Made by a program: the position numbers and the translations under genes. Shown one piece after another: positions 43,736 to 53,500 of a stretch of DNA of 64,000 nucleotides (its first letter is position 1; each line of letters starts with the position of its first letter). Below the pieces are notes generated by a model. The model was not told where the DNA came from. It did no database searches and saw nothing but the letters and a program-made list of their open reading frames with translations. The DNA is from CAG-791 sp963596015 (lineage in GTDB: Bacteria > Bacillota > Clostridia > Lachnospirales > Lachnospiraceae), in the NCBI GenBank assembly GCA_963596015.1, contig CAVBJS010000007.1:10694-74693 (forward strand). The letters run 5' to 3'.

Positions 43736-45894
43736 GCCAATTCCTCCTCTGATAACTGCGACCTTGCGATCTGTTCATATACCTGGCAGTTGGCCAGAAG
43801 CTCTTTGTGGGTTCCGATACCGGCCACGTGACCATCCTCCAGCACAATGATCTGGTCCGCTGTAAGAATGGTGCTGATCCTCTGGGCAACGATAATGGTG
43901 GTGGCATTTCGGGTATGCTCTTTTAAGGCCTTGCGCAGCATACTGTCGGTCTTAAAGTCCAGAGCCGAAAAGCTGTCATCGAAGATAAAGATCTCCGGAT
44001 CCTTGGCGATGGCTCTGGCAATGGATAACCGCTGCTTTTGGCCACCGGAAACATTGGTACCTCCCTGTGATACCGTAGCTTTGTATTTCTCCGGCTTGGC
44101 GAAAATGAATTCTGTGGCCTGGGCTACCTCTGCAGCCTGCCCTACCTGGGTATCGGAGATCTCCGGCTTACCGTAACGGATATTGGAATCAATGGTCCCG
44201 GAGAAAAGCACGCCTTTTTGAGGCACATAGCCCAGCTTATCCCTAAGCTCTTTCTGGGTCATCTGACGGACATCTACGCCGTCTACTTTTACAGATCCTT
44301 CCGTCACATCATAGAATCGGGGAATCAGATTCACCAAAGTACTCTTTCCGCTTCCAGTACTGCCTATGATGGCCACAGTCTGGCCCTTCTTTGCCTTAAA
44401 GGAAATATCGGTAAGTACGTTTTCTCCCGCATCCGGATAGGCGAAGCTTACGTGGTCGAATTCGATCTCCCCTCTGACATCCTCTGCCGGGAAAACCGGT
44501 GCCTTGGGATCTTCTATGGAAACTTCTGTTTTCAGTACCTCGTCGATACGGCCGGCTGCCACATTGGCTCTCGGAAGCATAATGGAGATGGCGGTGATCA
44601 TAAGAAATGCCATAATGATCTGCATAGCATACTGGATAAAGGCCATGACATTTCCCACCTGCATGGTGCCGTTATCTACCGCATAAGCGCCGCTGTAAAT
44701 GATCAGCACGGAAGTACCGTTCATGATCAGCATCATGATCGGCATCATGAAGGTCATGCATCTGTTTACAAACAGGTTGGTCCTGGTAAGATCCAGATTT
44801 GCTTTTTCAAAGCGTTCTTCCTCATGTTTTTCTCTGCTGAAGGCGCGGATCACGGGAATGCCTGTCAGGATCTCGCGGGATACCAGATTCAGACGGTCGA
44901 TCAAGGTCTGCAGCTTGGTAAACTTAGGCATAGCTACCTGAAACAGTACGATGATGACCATAAAGATCAGCACCACTGCCACCCCTAAGATCCAGGTCAT
45001 GGAGGCATCGGTCTTTAAGACCTTGATCACGCCGCCGATTCCCAGGATAGGCGCATACAGAACGATACGAAACATCATGGACATCACCTGCTGCACCTGC
45101 TGTACGTCATTGGTGCTGCGAGTGATCAGGGAAGCGGTGGAGAACTTATGGTACTCCTTGCTGGAGAAGCTCATCACCTTCCGGTAAATGCTGTTTCGAA
45201 GATCATGGCCCAGTCTGCCTGCCACAATGGAAGACATAAAGGTGACGCTTACCGACGCCAGCATGATCACCAGCGCCATGGCCAGCATCTTAAGACCTGC
45301 CATGAGAATATAGTGCATCTGCATGGCATCCACATCCATTCCCAGAGCCTCATACTCGGAAGCCACAAAGGAGACACCTGCCTGGGTCACAATGGATTCC
45401 GGCATATCCTCCAGTTTCTCCTCTACCTGGTCCATGATCTGCGCCAGTGCCTCCTCCGGCATCCGAGACAACACTTCCAAGGGATCCGTCCCCTCCGGGA
45501 TCCCCATCTGTGCCATTACCTGCTGTCCCTGTTCACTGTCACCGGAGAAGACTGTCAGCAGCATCATAGCCTTGGAAAAATCCTCATTCAGAGATTCTCT
45601 GGTGTCTTTGGAAATATCCTCCTTTAATACCCAGGTGTCATCCTCCTGCGTATAGTTAGCCAGGACCTCTTCCCGTTGTGCTTCGTCCATAAACAGCCGA
45701 AGACTTTGCATGGTGGAATCCCGGAGTTTTTCCGGAACACTGTCTTCTATACCTTTCTGCTGGATACCTACGTTAACGATCTTGGAGGTAAAATCCGGCA
45801 GAGAAAGATCACAGTACGCCTGCACAAACAGAAGTGCTGTGATCAAAACAATGTAGGGTGCTGACTTTTTCAGATAACCCATCAGTTTTATCAT
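43732..45894 (-). CDS. ABC exporter half-transporter, subunit 1
   Basis: 720-residue partner. Longer than usual because of an insertion of roughly 140 acidic residues (about 45-180) between transmembrane helices 1 and 2, likely extracellular. ATPase domain has Walker A GSTGSGKSTL, signature NVSGGQKQRLS and Walker B IFIFDDSFSALD, in which the catalytic glutamate is replaced by aspartate (DDS). One degenerate site per heterodimer is normal for this exporter class: this subunit has a good signature and a poor Walker B, its partner the reverse. Follows the MarR gene by 34 bases. Confidence 0.92.
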   Translation of the reverse strand: MIKLMGYLKKSAPYIVLITALLFVQAYCDLSLPDFTSKIVNVGIQQKGIEDSVPEKLRDSTMQSLRLFMDEAQREEVLANYTQEDDTWVLKEDISKDTRESLNEDFSKAMMLLTVFSGDSEQGQQVMAQMGIPEGTDPLEVLSRMPEEALAQIMDQVEEKLEDMPESIVTQAGVSFVASEYEALGMDVDAMQMHYILMAGLKMLAMALVIMLASVSVTFMSSIVAGRLGHDLRNSIYRKVMSFSSKEYHKFSTASLITRSTNDVQQVQQVMSMMFRIVLYAPILGIGGVIKVLKTDASMTWILGVAVVLIFMVIIVLFQVAMPKFTKLQTLIDRLNLVSREILTGIPVIRAFSREKHEEERFEKANLDLTRTNLFVNRCMTFMMPIMMLIMNGTSVLIIYSGAYAVDNGTMQVGNVMAFIQYAMQIIMAFLMITAISIMLPRANVAAGRIDEVLKTEVSIEDPKAPVFPAEDVRGEIEFDHVSFAYPDAGENVLTDISFKAKKGQTVAIIGSTGSGKSTLVNLIPRFYDVTEGSVKVDGVDVRQMTQKELRDKLGYVPQKGVLFSGTIDSNIRYGKPEISDTQVGQAAEVAQATEFIFAKPEKYKATVSQGGTNVSGGQKQRLSIARAIAKDPEIFIFDDSFSALDFKTDSMLRKALKEHTRNATTIIVAQRISTILTADQIIVLEDGHVAGIGTHKELLANCQVYEQIARSQLSEEELA

Positions 45895-45928
45895 TGCTTT
45901 TTCCCTCTTTTCTTATTGCCCTGTTTTC

Positions 45929-46354
45929 TTAGTTATCTACTGGCGCGTGCTCTATGTTATCCAGGATCTGCTCAAAGAATCTTCTCATGAGACACAATTC
46001 CGTATCGCTGAAATTGCTGAACATGACCTCTTCCACAGATCTGCTGGCCTGCCTGATCTCCCGGACCAGGCTCTCTCCCTTTTCGGTAAGATAAACCCGC
46101 ATGATCCGTTGGTCCTTTTCATCCCGCCTCCGGCACACGAAACCTACTTTTTCCAAACGCTGGATACTGACGTTCACGGTGGGCGGGGTGACGCCTATTT
46201 TGTCGGCTATCTCCTTCTGACTGCATCCATTGTTATCATGCACGATCATGATAAAGGGGATCTGCGCATTTTGAATGCCCATCTCCCGCATGGGAATATA
46301 GCTCATGCATCGCATGCCGTATCTTTTGTTGATCTCCATAAAAAGAGCCGGCAT
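45929..46354 (-). CDS. MarR-family transcriptional regulator
   Basis: 141-residue winged-helix regulator. Wing and recognition helix are clear: CSQKEIADKIGVTPPTVNVS and RLEKVGFVCRRRDEKDQRIM with the typical D-x-R wing. Start taken at 46354 (MPALFMEINKRYG), which has AAGGAG six bases upstream; a longer frame from 46399 adds an acidic 15-residue tail without a good ribosome site. First gene of the exporter operon, so likely an autorepressor that releases when a drug or metabolite binds. Confidence 0.9.
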   Translation of the reverse strand: MPALFMEINKRYGMRCMSYIPMREMGIQNAQIPFIMIVHDNNGCSQKEIADKIGVTPPTVNVSIQRLEKVGFVCRRRDEKDQRIMRVYLTEKGESLVREIRQASRSVEEVMFSNFSDTELCLMRRFFEQILDNIEHAPVDN

Positions 46355-46567
46355 ACTTTTCTCCTTTAATTCCTTTTTTTCCTCTTCTTCCGAAAACATT
46401 CCCTGTGATCATCTCCTTTGCTATTTAATTAGCCAAGCTAAGCATATGATATATAGATTTACACAATGAATGCAAGTCGTTTTTGTGTATTTTATATTAT
46501 TTTTAGATTTATTATGACTGAAATCCCCCTGTTTTTCTTTTGTATTCTCTTATTTTTGATTTGCCCG

Positions 46568-46666
46568 GCTATTCTATTTTATCGTTGTATTAATTGTCAG
46601 GCTGTTCTATTTTGGCGTTGTACTAATTGTCAGGCTGTTCTATTTTATTGTTGTATTAAATTTAAT
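46568..46666. repeat. 33-bp tandem repeat, three copies
   Basis: Units 46568-46600, 46601-46633 and 46634-46666 share gctgttctatttt and ttgtattaattgtcag with few changes; the third unit diverges at its end. It lies in the gene-free space between the marR promoter and the gtrA-side terminator. A frame crossing it has no credible start or homology. Confidence 0.85.
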
Positions 46667-46720
46667 AAAGCAGAAAAAGAGAGAGGAACCCCATTGGTAT
46701 CCTCTCTCTTTTTCTGCTTT
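46667..46720 (-). terminator. Very strong terminator with a 21-bp perfect stem
   Basis: Arms 46667-46687 and 46700-46720 are exact inverse complements over 21 bp with a 12-base loop. It lies about 70 bases beyond the stop of the GtrA-like gene; flanking A/T tracts could allow action on both strands. Confidence 0.85.
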
Positions 46721-46791
46721 TATGATTTTATATTTTTTGTTTCTCTGTTTTATCTTTCCGGCAAAGACAGCAGGTTCGCTGTTCACTATTT

Positions 46792-47343
46792 CTACTGCTG
46801 CCCTTCCGGGAATATGATCTTATAGATCGGGAAGTAGATCACCATCTGCACGCCGCCGTTGATGACGGTAATCAGGATGTTGTACAACGCCGGCGGAAAG
46901 AACTGCTTGCACAGGGGCACATAAATGCCCATCAAAAAGCTGCAGGCGATGGTGATAAGCACAAAGGCCACCACATACCATGCGATCTGATACCATACAT
47001 TACCCTTGGACTTAAAGGTGATATTGCGCTGCATAGGGAAATTGACACACTGGGCCAAAAACAGGGTGACGGCAAAGGACGCAAAGTAGCCCATGCCGCC
47101 GGTGGCATCCCCGGTCACAGGGTAGTTGAACACATACGTATCCACCGGTCCTAAATTTAAATGGATCAGCTGGCAGGGAATGCTGCACCAGTCTGTCAGG
47201 CTGTAAAATAATCCCGGCAAAAAAGTCAGCAGCAGATATTGCAATACGGTGACGAACAGTGAAAAGGCATAGAACTTTGCAAACTGTGCCACCAGCTTAT
47301 GCTTTTTGGAAAAAGTAGTCCACCAATTCTGGATTGCTTTCAT
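46792..47343 (-). CDS. GtrA-like membrane protein
   Basis: 183-residue protein with four predicted transmembrane helices (about 25-48, 80-105, 125-148, 155-178). FAKFYAFSLFVTVLQYLLL and VNFPMQRNITFKSKGN match the GtrA family, small membrane proteins that often help move polyprenyl-linked or other glycans. Start chosen at 47343 with AAAGG upstream; the longer frame to 47424 covers a hairpin element. It follows the GH2 gene, separated by two copies of the modular repeat, and may be co-transcribed. Specific role unknown. Confidence 0.82.
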   Translation of the reverse strand: MKAIQNWWTTFSKKHKLVAQFAKFYAFSLFVTVLQYLLLTFLPGLFYSLTDWCSIPCQLIHLNLGPVDTYVFNYPVTGDATGGMGYFASFAVTLFLAQCVNFPMQRNITFKSKGNVWYQIAWYVVAFVLITIACSFLMGIYVPLCKQFFPPALYNILITVINGGVQMVIYFPIYKIIFPEGQQ

Positions 47344-47551
47344 AGTTACCTTTCTATGCCGCAGCTTGTCTGCGGCAACGTGAGGAGAATTTCGCGCAGG
47401 CGAATTCTCCGATGCGATCCGCACCTATGACGTTTACGGCATAGGTGCCGTTTGAAAGAAATGCTATCAAGCATTTCTTTCAAACTTGCCTTTCTATGCC
47501 GCAGCTTGTCTGCGGCAACGTGAGGAGAATTTTCGCGCAGGCGAATTCTCC
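47344..47551 (-). repeat. Modular multi-hairpin leader element, copy D (complete copy plus tandem partial copy)
   Basis: Complete copy: hairpin 1 gtttgaaagaaatgc/gcatttctttcaaac (47450-47485), hairpin 2 gcacctat/ataggtgc (47421-47448), hairpin 3 ggagaat/attctcc (47384-47410), hairpin 4 gccgcag/ctgcggc (about 47358-47376), then AAAGG and the ATG at 47343. Preceding it, 47486-47551 repeats hairpins 4 and 3 almost exactly. This is a tandem duplication between the GH2 and gtrA-like genes. Confidence 0.88.
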
Positions 47552-47565
47552 GATAAAATCTAAAC

Positions 47566-49953
47566 TTATTTCTGAACAGGTACTGTCAGAGAAGTACTAT
47601 ATTTACCGTCAGATGCCGTCAGCGTCAGAGGCTCCCCCTCTCCCATGCGGACGATGGCAAGGGCTTCGCCGTAGTAGGTGTCGGTCTCGGTTCCTAAATA
47701 ACTGTATTTGTTAAAGGGGCAGGCACTGCCAAGTCCCACCAGTGTGCCGCCCTGCACCTGCACCTTGATAACGCCTCTCTCTAAAGGCTTGGTAATGCCG
47801 TTTTCGTCGGTATAGCGCAGGCGAATGTAACACAGATGTCCCGGTGCAGTAGTGGGCTGCTCTGCCTCTGCCCGCAGGCAGGTCGTGACGTCAGCACTTT
47901 GCAGTTTGCACCGGCCCCTTTCCTTACCGGCAGCGTCGTAGCTGACCGCTTCCAGAATGCCGCTTTCATAGGGAATGCTGAATTTGGCAAGGCAGTCGTT
48001 TTTCAATGCTTTGCTGCCTACTGTGCGGCCGTTCAGCAGCAGCTCTACCCGGACACCCCGGGCGTAGACTTCCACATTGGCCTTGCGTCCCTCACAGCCA
48101 CGCCAACTCCAACTGGCCATAGCGTTGGTCATCTTCCAGGCACTGGGACTGTGTCGCTCACCGGTATGGTTCACCGGGCACACGGCAATATAAGGCCCCT
48201 GTTCCGCTTCCAGTGCTACCCGGGTGTAAAGGGCTTCTCCTAAGGGTTTCCCCGTCAGATCGATGCGGCCGGAACCCGCTGTGATCCACCCCACGCCGGC
48301 ATCAAACTTCTCGGCATAGTCCTTATACTCCCATGAGCCGATCATGACCTCCCCTAAGTAGTCCATGCCTGCCCAGACGAAATCTCCCACCAGACGAGGC
48401 TCCTTCTTAGCCAGCTCCCTGAATTTATAAGCATCGTTGCAAAAAGTCTCGCTCCCCAGGATCAATCGTCCGGGATACTTTTTCAGGTCGTGTTTATAGC
48501 GATAGATGCCGTAGTTATAGCCTGCAATGTCCATATTGGCAAAGGCCCCCCGGGTCTTGACATCGCAGCCGTGCAACGTGGCCCCCCGCTTCATAAACTC
48601 ATCCCCCAGAAGCCCTGCCAGGTTATTAAAGAACTGGCTGCCTACCGCCTTTTTCTTCGCTGCTTTTTGTCCTTTTTGCTTTGCCCTCTCGGCCCGCTTT
48701 GCCTCTTTTCTGGCCTTTTCATCGCTGTATACACCGAAGCCGATGGAACTTAAGAAGTTGAAAAAGATGTTTACGCCGCAGGTCACCGGCCGGGAAGCAT
48801 CCAGACTGTGAAGGAAATCGGTCATCTCCTTTGTAAGGGCGATGCCCCGCTTCTGGGCCGTCTCGCTGACTTCGTTTCCGGTAGAGTAAAGTACCACACA
48901 AGGGTGGTTGTAATCTTTTTCCACCATGTCCGTCAGATCCTGCCGCCACCACTTATCAAAATAATTTACGTAGTCATATTCTGTCTTGTGAATGTACCAG
49001 TGATCGATATACTCGTCCATCACCAACATTCCCTGCCGGTCGCAGGCATCCAGTAACGCCTTGGAGCAGGGATTGTGGGCCGAGCGGATGGCGTTGTAGC
49101 CGTTTTCCTTCAGCAAACGCACCCTGCGATCCACCGCATCCGGATCGCAGACGGCGCCCAGCAGACCATTGTCGTGGTGGATGCAGGCACCCTGCATGAT
49201 ATAACGCGAGCCGTTGAGCAGAAAACCATCTTTGCCCCACTCCACCATGCGTACACCGAAGGTCTCGGTCACTTCATCGTCGCCAAAGCGAACCAGGCAG
49301 GAATACAGATTCGGCGTCTCAGGGGTCCATAGCTTAGCATCCTCCATAGACAAGGTGAACACCGCCTCGCCGTCACTTTCCTGCTGCATGGCAGCCAGAC
49401 CATCCACGGTCAGTTGTACCATGCCGGGGGCCGTAGTTTTTACCCGCACCTCCACCACTGCCGGATGCAGTGATAATGTGCGGATCTTCACGCCATTTAA
49501 CCGGATATACGCCCCCCTTGCTGTCCAAAGCTGCACCGGACGGTAGATGCCTGCGCCGGAATACCACCGGCTGTTGGGCTGATCGGCGTTGCGGGCGATC
49601 ACCCGCAGTTCATTTTCCCCTGCGTGCAGATAAGGAGCGCAGTCCACATAAAAATTAGTATAGCCATAGGGACGAAATGCCGCCTTTTGGCCATTGATCC
49701 AGACCTCGGCGTTATGATAAACGCCCTCAAATTCCAGAATATGGGTATCCTCCAACTCACTTTCGGGAATAATCAGGATGCGTTGGTATTCATAGTCGTG
49801 GCCCTCAAACCAACCGGTATTGGTGCCCCCTGCACTTAAAGCCGTGCGGGGCTCCGCCAGCATGGCATCGTGGGGCAAAGTCACCGGTTTGCCGGTGGCG
49901 GTATCGCCTAAGTGACGACAGGTCCAACCGGTGAGAAGTGGGGTTTTGTTCAT
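47566..49953 (-). CDS. Glycoside hydrolase family 2 (beta-galactosidase/glucuronidase-like)
   Basis: 795-residue intracellular enzyme, no signal peptide. Sugar-binding beta-sandwich (about 1-150, with LEFEGVYHNAEVWINGQKA), immunoglobulin-like domain (to about 250), TIM barrel with GACIHHDNGLLG, IRSAHNPCSKALLDACDRQG, the acid/base in VVLYSTGNEVSETA (about 357-370), and the nucleophile in LILGSETFCND. A Lys/Ala-rich insertion (KKAVGSQ region preceded by basic residues) interrupts the barrel, and extra C-terminal beta-domains follow. Linkage specificity is open: beta-galactosidase, beta-mannosidase and glucuronidase share this plan. Confidence 0.9.
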   Translation of the reverse strand: MNKTPLLTGWTCRHLGDTATGKPVTLPHDAMLAEPRTALSAGGTNTGWFEGHDYEYQRILIIPESELEDTHILEFEGVYHNAEVWINGQKAAFRPYGYTNFYVDCAPYLHAGENELRVIARNADQPNSRWYSGAGIYRPVQLWTARGAYIRLNGVKIRTLSLHPAVVEVRVKTTAPGMVQLTVDGLAAMQQESDGEAVFTLSMEDAKLWTPETPNLYSCLVRFGDDEVTETFGVRMVEWGKDGFLLNGSRYIMQGACIHHDNGLLGAVCDPDAVDRRVRLLKENGYNAIRSAHNPCSKALLDACDRQGMLVMDEYIDHWYIHKTEYDYVNYFDKWWRQDLTDMVEKDYNHPCVVLYSTGNEVSETAQKRGIALTKEMTDFLHSLDASRPVTCGVNIFFNFLSSIGFGVYSDEKARKEAKRAERAKQKGQKAAKKKAVGSQFFNNLAGLLGDEFMKRGATLHGCDVKTRGAFANMDIAGYNYGIYRYKHDLKKYPGRLILGSETFCNDAYKFRELAKKEPRLVGDFVWAGMDYLGEVMIGSWEYKDYAEKFDAGVGWITAGSGRIDLTGKPLGEALYTRVALEAEQGPYIAVCPVNHTGERHSPSAWKMTNAMASWSWRGCEGRKANVEVYARGVRVELLLNGRTVGSKALKNDCLAKFSIPYESGILEAVSYDAAGKERGRCKLQSADVTTCLRAEAEQPTTAPGHLCYIRLRYTDENGITKPLERGVIKVQVQGGTLVGLGSACPFNKYSYLGTETDTYYGEALAIVRMGEGEPLTLTASDGKYSTSLTVPVQK

Positions 49954-50089
49954 GCTTGTATCATTCCTTTCGCTTCATGCAGACACAAACAAGGTTTTTA
50001 AATTCGGTCTGCATCGCTTTTTTACACTACTCTTTTTCTGAGATTTTTCATTGTTTATTTAAAAGCAACTAAAATTATCCATGGCAAAA

Positions 50090-50118
50090 CCGCAGGCGAC
50101 TTTCATCGCCGCCTGCGG
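50090..50118 (-). terminator. Terminator after the GH3 / small membrane protein operon
   Basis: Perfect 9-bp GC-rich stem ccgcaggcg (50090-50098) / cgcctgcgg (50110-50118), followed on the minus strand by TTTTG, ten bases beyond the stop at 50128. Confidence 0.8.
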
Positions 50119-50127
50119 CTCATATAC

Positions 50128-50550
50128 TTAAGCTACATTCTGCTGCTTACAGAAAGCTGCGATCACACTGGTTAAAATTGCTGCTGCCAAAAGCACGATC
50201 GTTACAAAGAATGCAGTATGCATCTGTGCCAGGCTTGCATTATGGGCAGCCAGTCCGCCCAGCCATTCCAAACGCCCGATCAGCATCTGCTCCAACGCTA
50301 ATGCACTCAGCACCGTGGTCAGTAAGGATGAACAGTTATACAGCTTTGCGCCTTTCGTTGTGTGATTTATTGCGATCAATACCCCCTGCATAAGCGCTGC
50401 CGCAGCCACCAGAAAGTATACAACCACAGGGGAATTTACGCCGTCTTTTGACAGAACATAGTAGGAAATTGCCGAGGCTATACACAGCACCAAAGAAGCC
50501 AGTGCCCAATACATACCGGCCGCGGGCCGTGTTTTGATGGATTCGCTCAT
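50128..50550 (-). CDS. Small membrane protein of unknown function
   Basis: 140 residues with four hydrophobic helices (about 14-31, 42-60, 75-95, 108-132) and short polar loops. I do not recognise the family. The start lies just past the GH3 stop (two-base gap), so the two are translated together and the product may be a membrane partner of the anchored GH3 enzyme. No catalytic motif is visible. Confidence 0.75.
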   Translation of the reverse strand: MSESIKTRPAAGMYWALASLVLCIASAISYYVLSKDGVNSPVVVYFLVAAAALMQGVLIAINHTTKGAKLYNCSSLLTTVLSALALEQMLIGRLEWLGGLAAHNASLAQMHTAFFVTIVLLAAAILTSVIAAFCKQQNVA

Positions 50551-50552
50551 TG

Positions 50553-53500
50553 CTACTGTTCCTCCTTCTTACGTTTCATCATTGTGATGATAAACATCAG
50601 CAGGCAGATAACCATACCGATGCTGAACACTACAGTAGAAGCCTGGATCAACATCTTCCACCACGGGGTAACATGGACAATCTGTGTACCGGAAGAAACA
50701 CCATTCATGGCATTACTGTTGACATAGGTATACAGGATACGGTGCGTTGCCTCACGGGCAGCTGTCTTTAGCTTCAAATCACTGTTCAGAGCATCTGCAT
50801 TGATCGCGCTAAAGTCGCTGATCATATTATCAAAAGCATCTGTTCCGGCAGTAAGAGACGCATATGGATACATCAGATTATTAAAAGCAAAGTCCGTGAT
50901 GGTGTATCCATCAAATCCCCATTCATCCCGCAGTACCGTCGTCAGCAGAGATTCACAATATGCGGCCTGCTGTACACCGATACGACTGAAAGATGTCATT
51001 GTACCATGAGCATTGCCTTCGTCCGGAACAAAAGCGCCCTCGAAGGCACGCAGTTGCAATTCCCGCAATCCCTGCTCATTATAGAAAGTTGCAACACCGT
51101 TACGATTGGTTTCCTGATCATTGCCTGCAAAATGCTTGATACCGGTGACAGCGCCTTTTTCCTGAGTGCTGCGGGTAATCTCTGCTGCCATCAGGTTAGA
51201 CAGCATGGAATCCTCAGAGAAATACTCATAGTTACGGCCGGAGTACGGGGTTCGATGCAGGTTTGCGCCGGGTGCCCAGTTTTCCGTATATCCACTCCAG
51301 AGAGAGTCCTCGCCGTTCACATTGCCGCGTTCATTAGCAAGCTCTAAATTAAAGGATGCAGCCAGCGTCGGCTCTGTGTTTAAAGAGGCAAAATTATAAG
51401 TTTTCACCTCTTCGGAGGCAGAAGCATCAATGTAATAGGGCTTGCTGCTATCTGTATTGAAGGTTGCATCATAACCTATAGGGCCATCCTTATCCAGGGT
51501 TCCCTGATAACTGACAGACATCACCGAATTTGTATGCTCACAGGCATCTGTCACCAGACTTGCCATCTCTTCCAGTGTGATCTGGTTCAGTAAATCCTCC
51601 CACAGCGGATCTTCATACGCAGCACCGCGCAGCTGGATCAGTGAATACTGCGTGTCAGTGGATCCGGCGGTAACAGAAGATGTATCACTCTCTCCCGCTT
51701 CGTATTGTTCCTCTTTCAGCCATGACAACATCTCTGTCGTAGCTTCCAGGCTGCTGTATGCCTCAGACCAGGTAGCTGCCCAGTCGCTGCGACTCAGATA
51801 GGTAATGGTATCCGGTGCATAAGTATTATAGTCTGCATCATCAAATGCGTTGGTAATGGGAGTTGTATTGTCATAGCCAACAGCAAAAGTCGTGGTATCA
51901 AGGGTATCGTTGTTCCAGATAAAGGTCAGATCCCCATTGCCGTCCTGTGTCATACCGTCAGCCACGCTCTTACCCTTTGCAGCCAGAATATTGTTCAGAG
52001 CCTCATGGGCACCATTGCCGATGGAAAAGTAATAGTCGCCTGCATCCAGAATATACGTCTTTGCGCCCGTCCGATCATAGCTGGCAAGATACTTCATGTC
52101 CATGGTAACTTCCAGTGTCTGGGAAGCACCGGGCTCCAACGTATCCGTCTTACCAAAGCCCAACAGCTGCACGGCGGATTTTTCCACACCGTTTTGCTTA
52201 TCATAGTCGGTATAAGGGGACTGTGCGTAGACTTGTACTACGTCCTTGCCGGCCACATCGCCGATATTGGTGACAGTTGCCTTCACTGTGATAGTCTGCG
52301 CATTTTTATCTACGTTCACACTATCCAGTGTCTGGCTGAATGTGGTATAGGACAATCCATAGCCAAAGCTATAGCTTACCTCCGAGGCATAATTCCAACC
52401 ACCGTTGCTGACAAAACTGCCGATTTCAGAATCTGCATTGCCCTGGCCCAGCACAAAATCTTCATAGCGGGTCTCATAATAACGATAGCCCAGGTAGATG
52501 TTCTCAGCCTGCACCAGGTAATGACTGCCAAAATTTTCCAGGCCTTCGCTCTCTGCATTGGCAAATGTAAAATCGCCGCTATTCTGGGCTGCCGGAGAAG
52601 AAATAGAATCGACTGCGTAGGTGTCAGGCAGATGCCCTGAGGGTGTCACGGTACCGTCCAGTACATCAACCAGTCCATATGCACCGTGAGTGCCCAACTC
52701 GCCTACCCACAGGATAGCATCAATCTCAGGATCCCGTTTTAAACTGTCAATTTCAACAGCTGCTGAAGAATTGACAACAACGATCACCTTATCAAAGTTT
52801 GCCTTAGCTTCGTCGATAAGCGCCTGCTCATTGGCAGAAATTGCCAGCGAACCGGCGGGCAGATCCGCACCCTCTCCCTCGTAACGGCAAAGTACCACGA
52901 TGGCAGCATCGCCATAGGATGCATAACTGTCCTTCCACCCCGCAAATGCTGCTGCGGCATCTGCCTCAGTCACACCGGCGCTACGGGTAGCAACCTCGTT
53001 AGCCTCGTTGTCCCAGGGTCCGCTGGTGATTTCATTGCCGCTAAAATCGGTGCCTGTAACGACACAGCTGGAAGGGATACCTGTTTTAACATACCAGTCA
53101 TGTACCGTGGGATTCACCGTAAAACCAGCTTCACTGAGCACATTGGTAAAGGGAACGATCTGATTCTGATTTTTGATAACACCGCCGCCGGATGCGCCTG
53201 CATAAACGGGGCTGACGCCGCCAATACCAAACATGGTGATATTGGCAGGTGCAGCTAAGGGCAACACATCATTTTCATTTTTCAGAAGGACCGTTCCCTC
53301 CGAGACCATGGTGCGATTGAAATTATTCCGGTAGTTGATCAGCTCCTCTGCACTGGAAAAATCGGATGTGTAATAGGTTGTGTCCTGATTTTCACCGGTT
53401 TCCACCAGTTTGGTAGAACTGGTGCCAAGCATTGAATTGATGCGGGTCTCCAGCGTGCCGGCCACATTGCCGATGCCGATCGAAACAACCAGCAAAGCAC

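Noticed and set aside
46466..46825. Open frame of 119 codons with hydrophobic, Cys-rich repeats across the 33-bp tandem repeat
   Set aside because: No ribosome site, crosses the 21-bp terminator stem, and its periodicity is explained by the DNA repeat.
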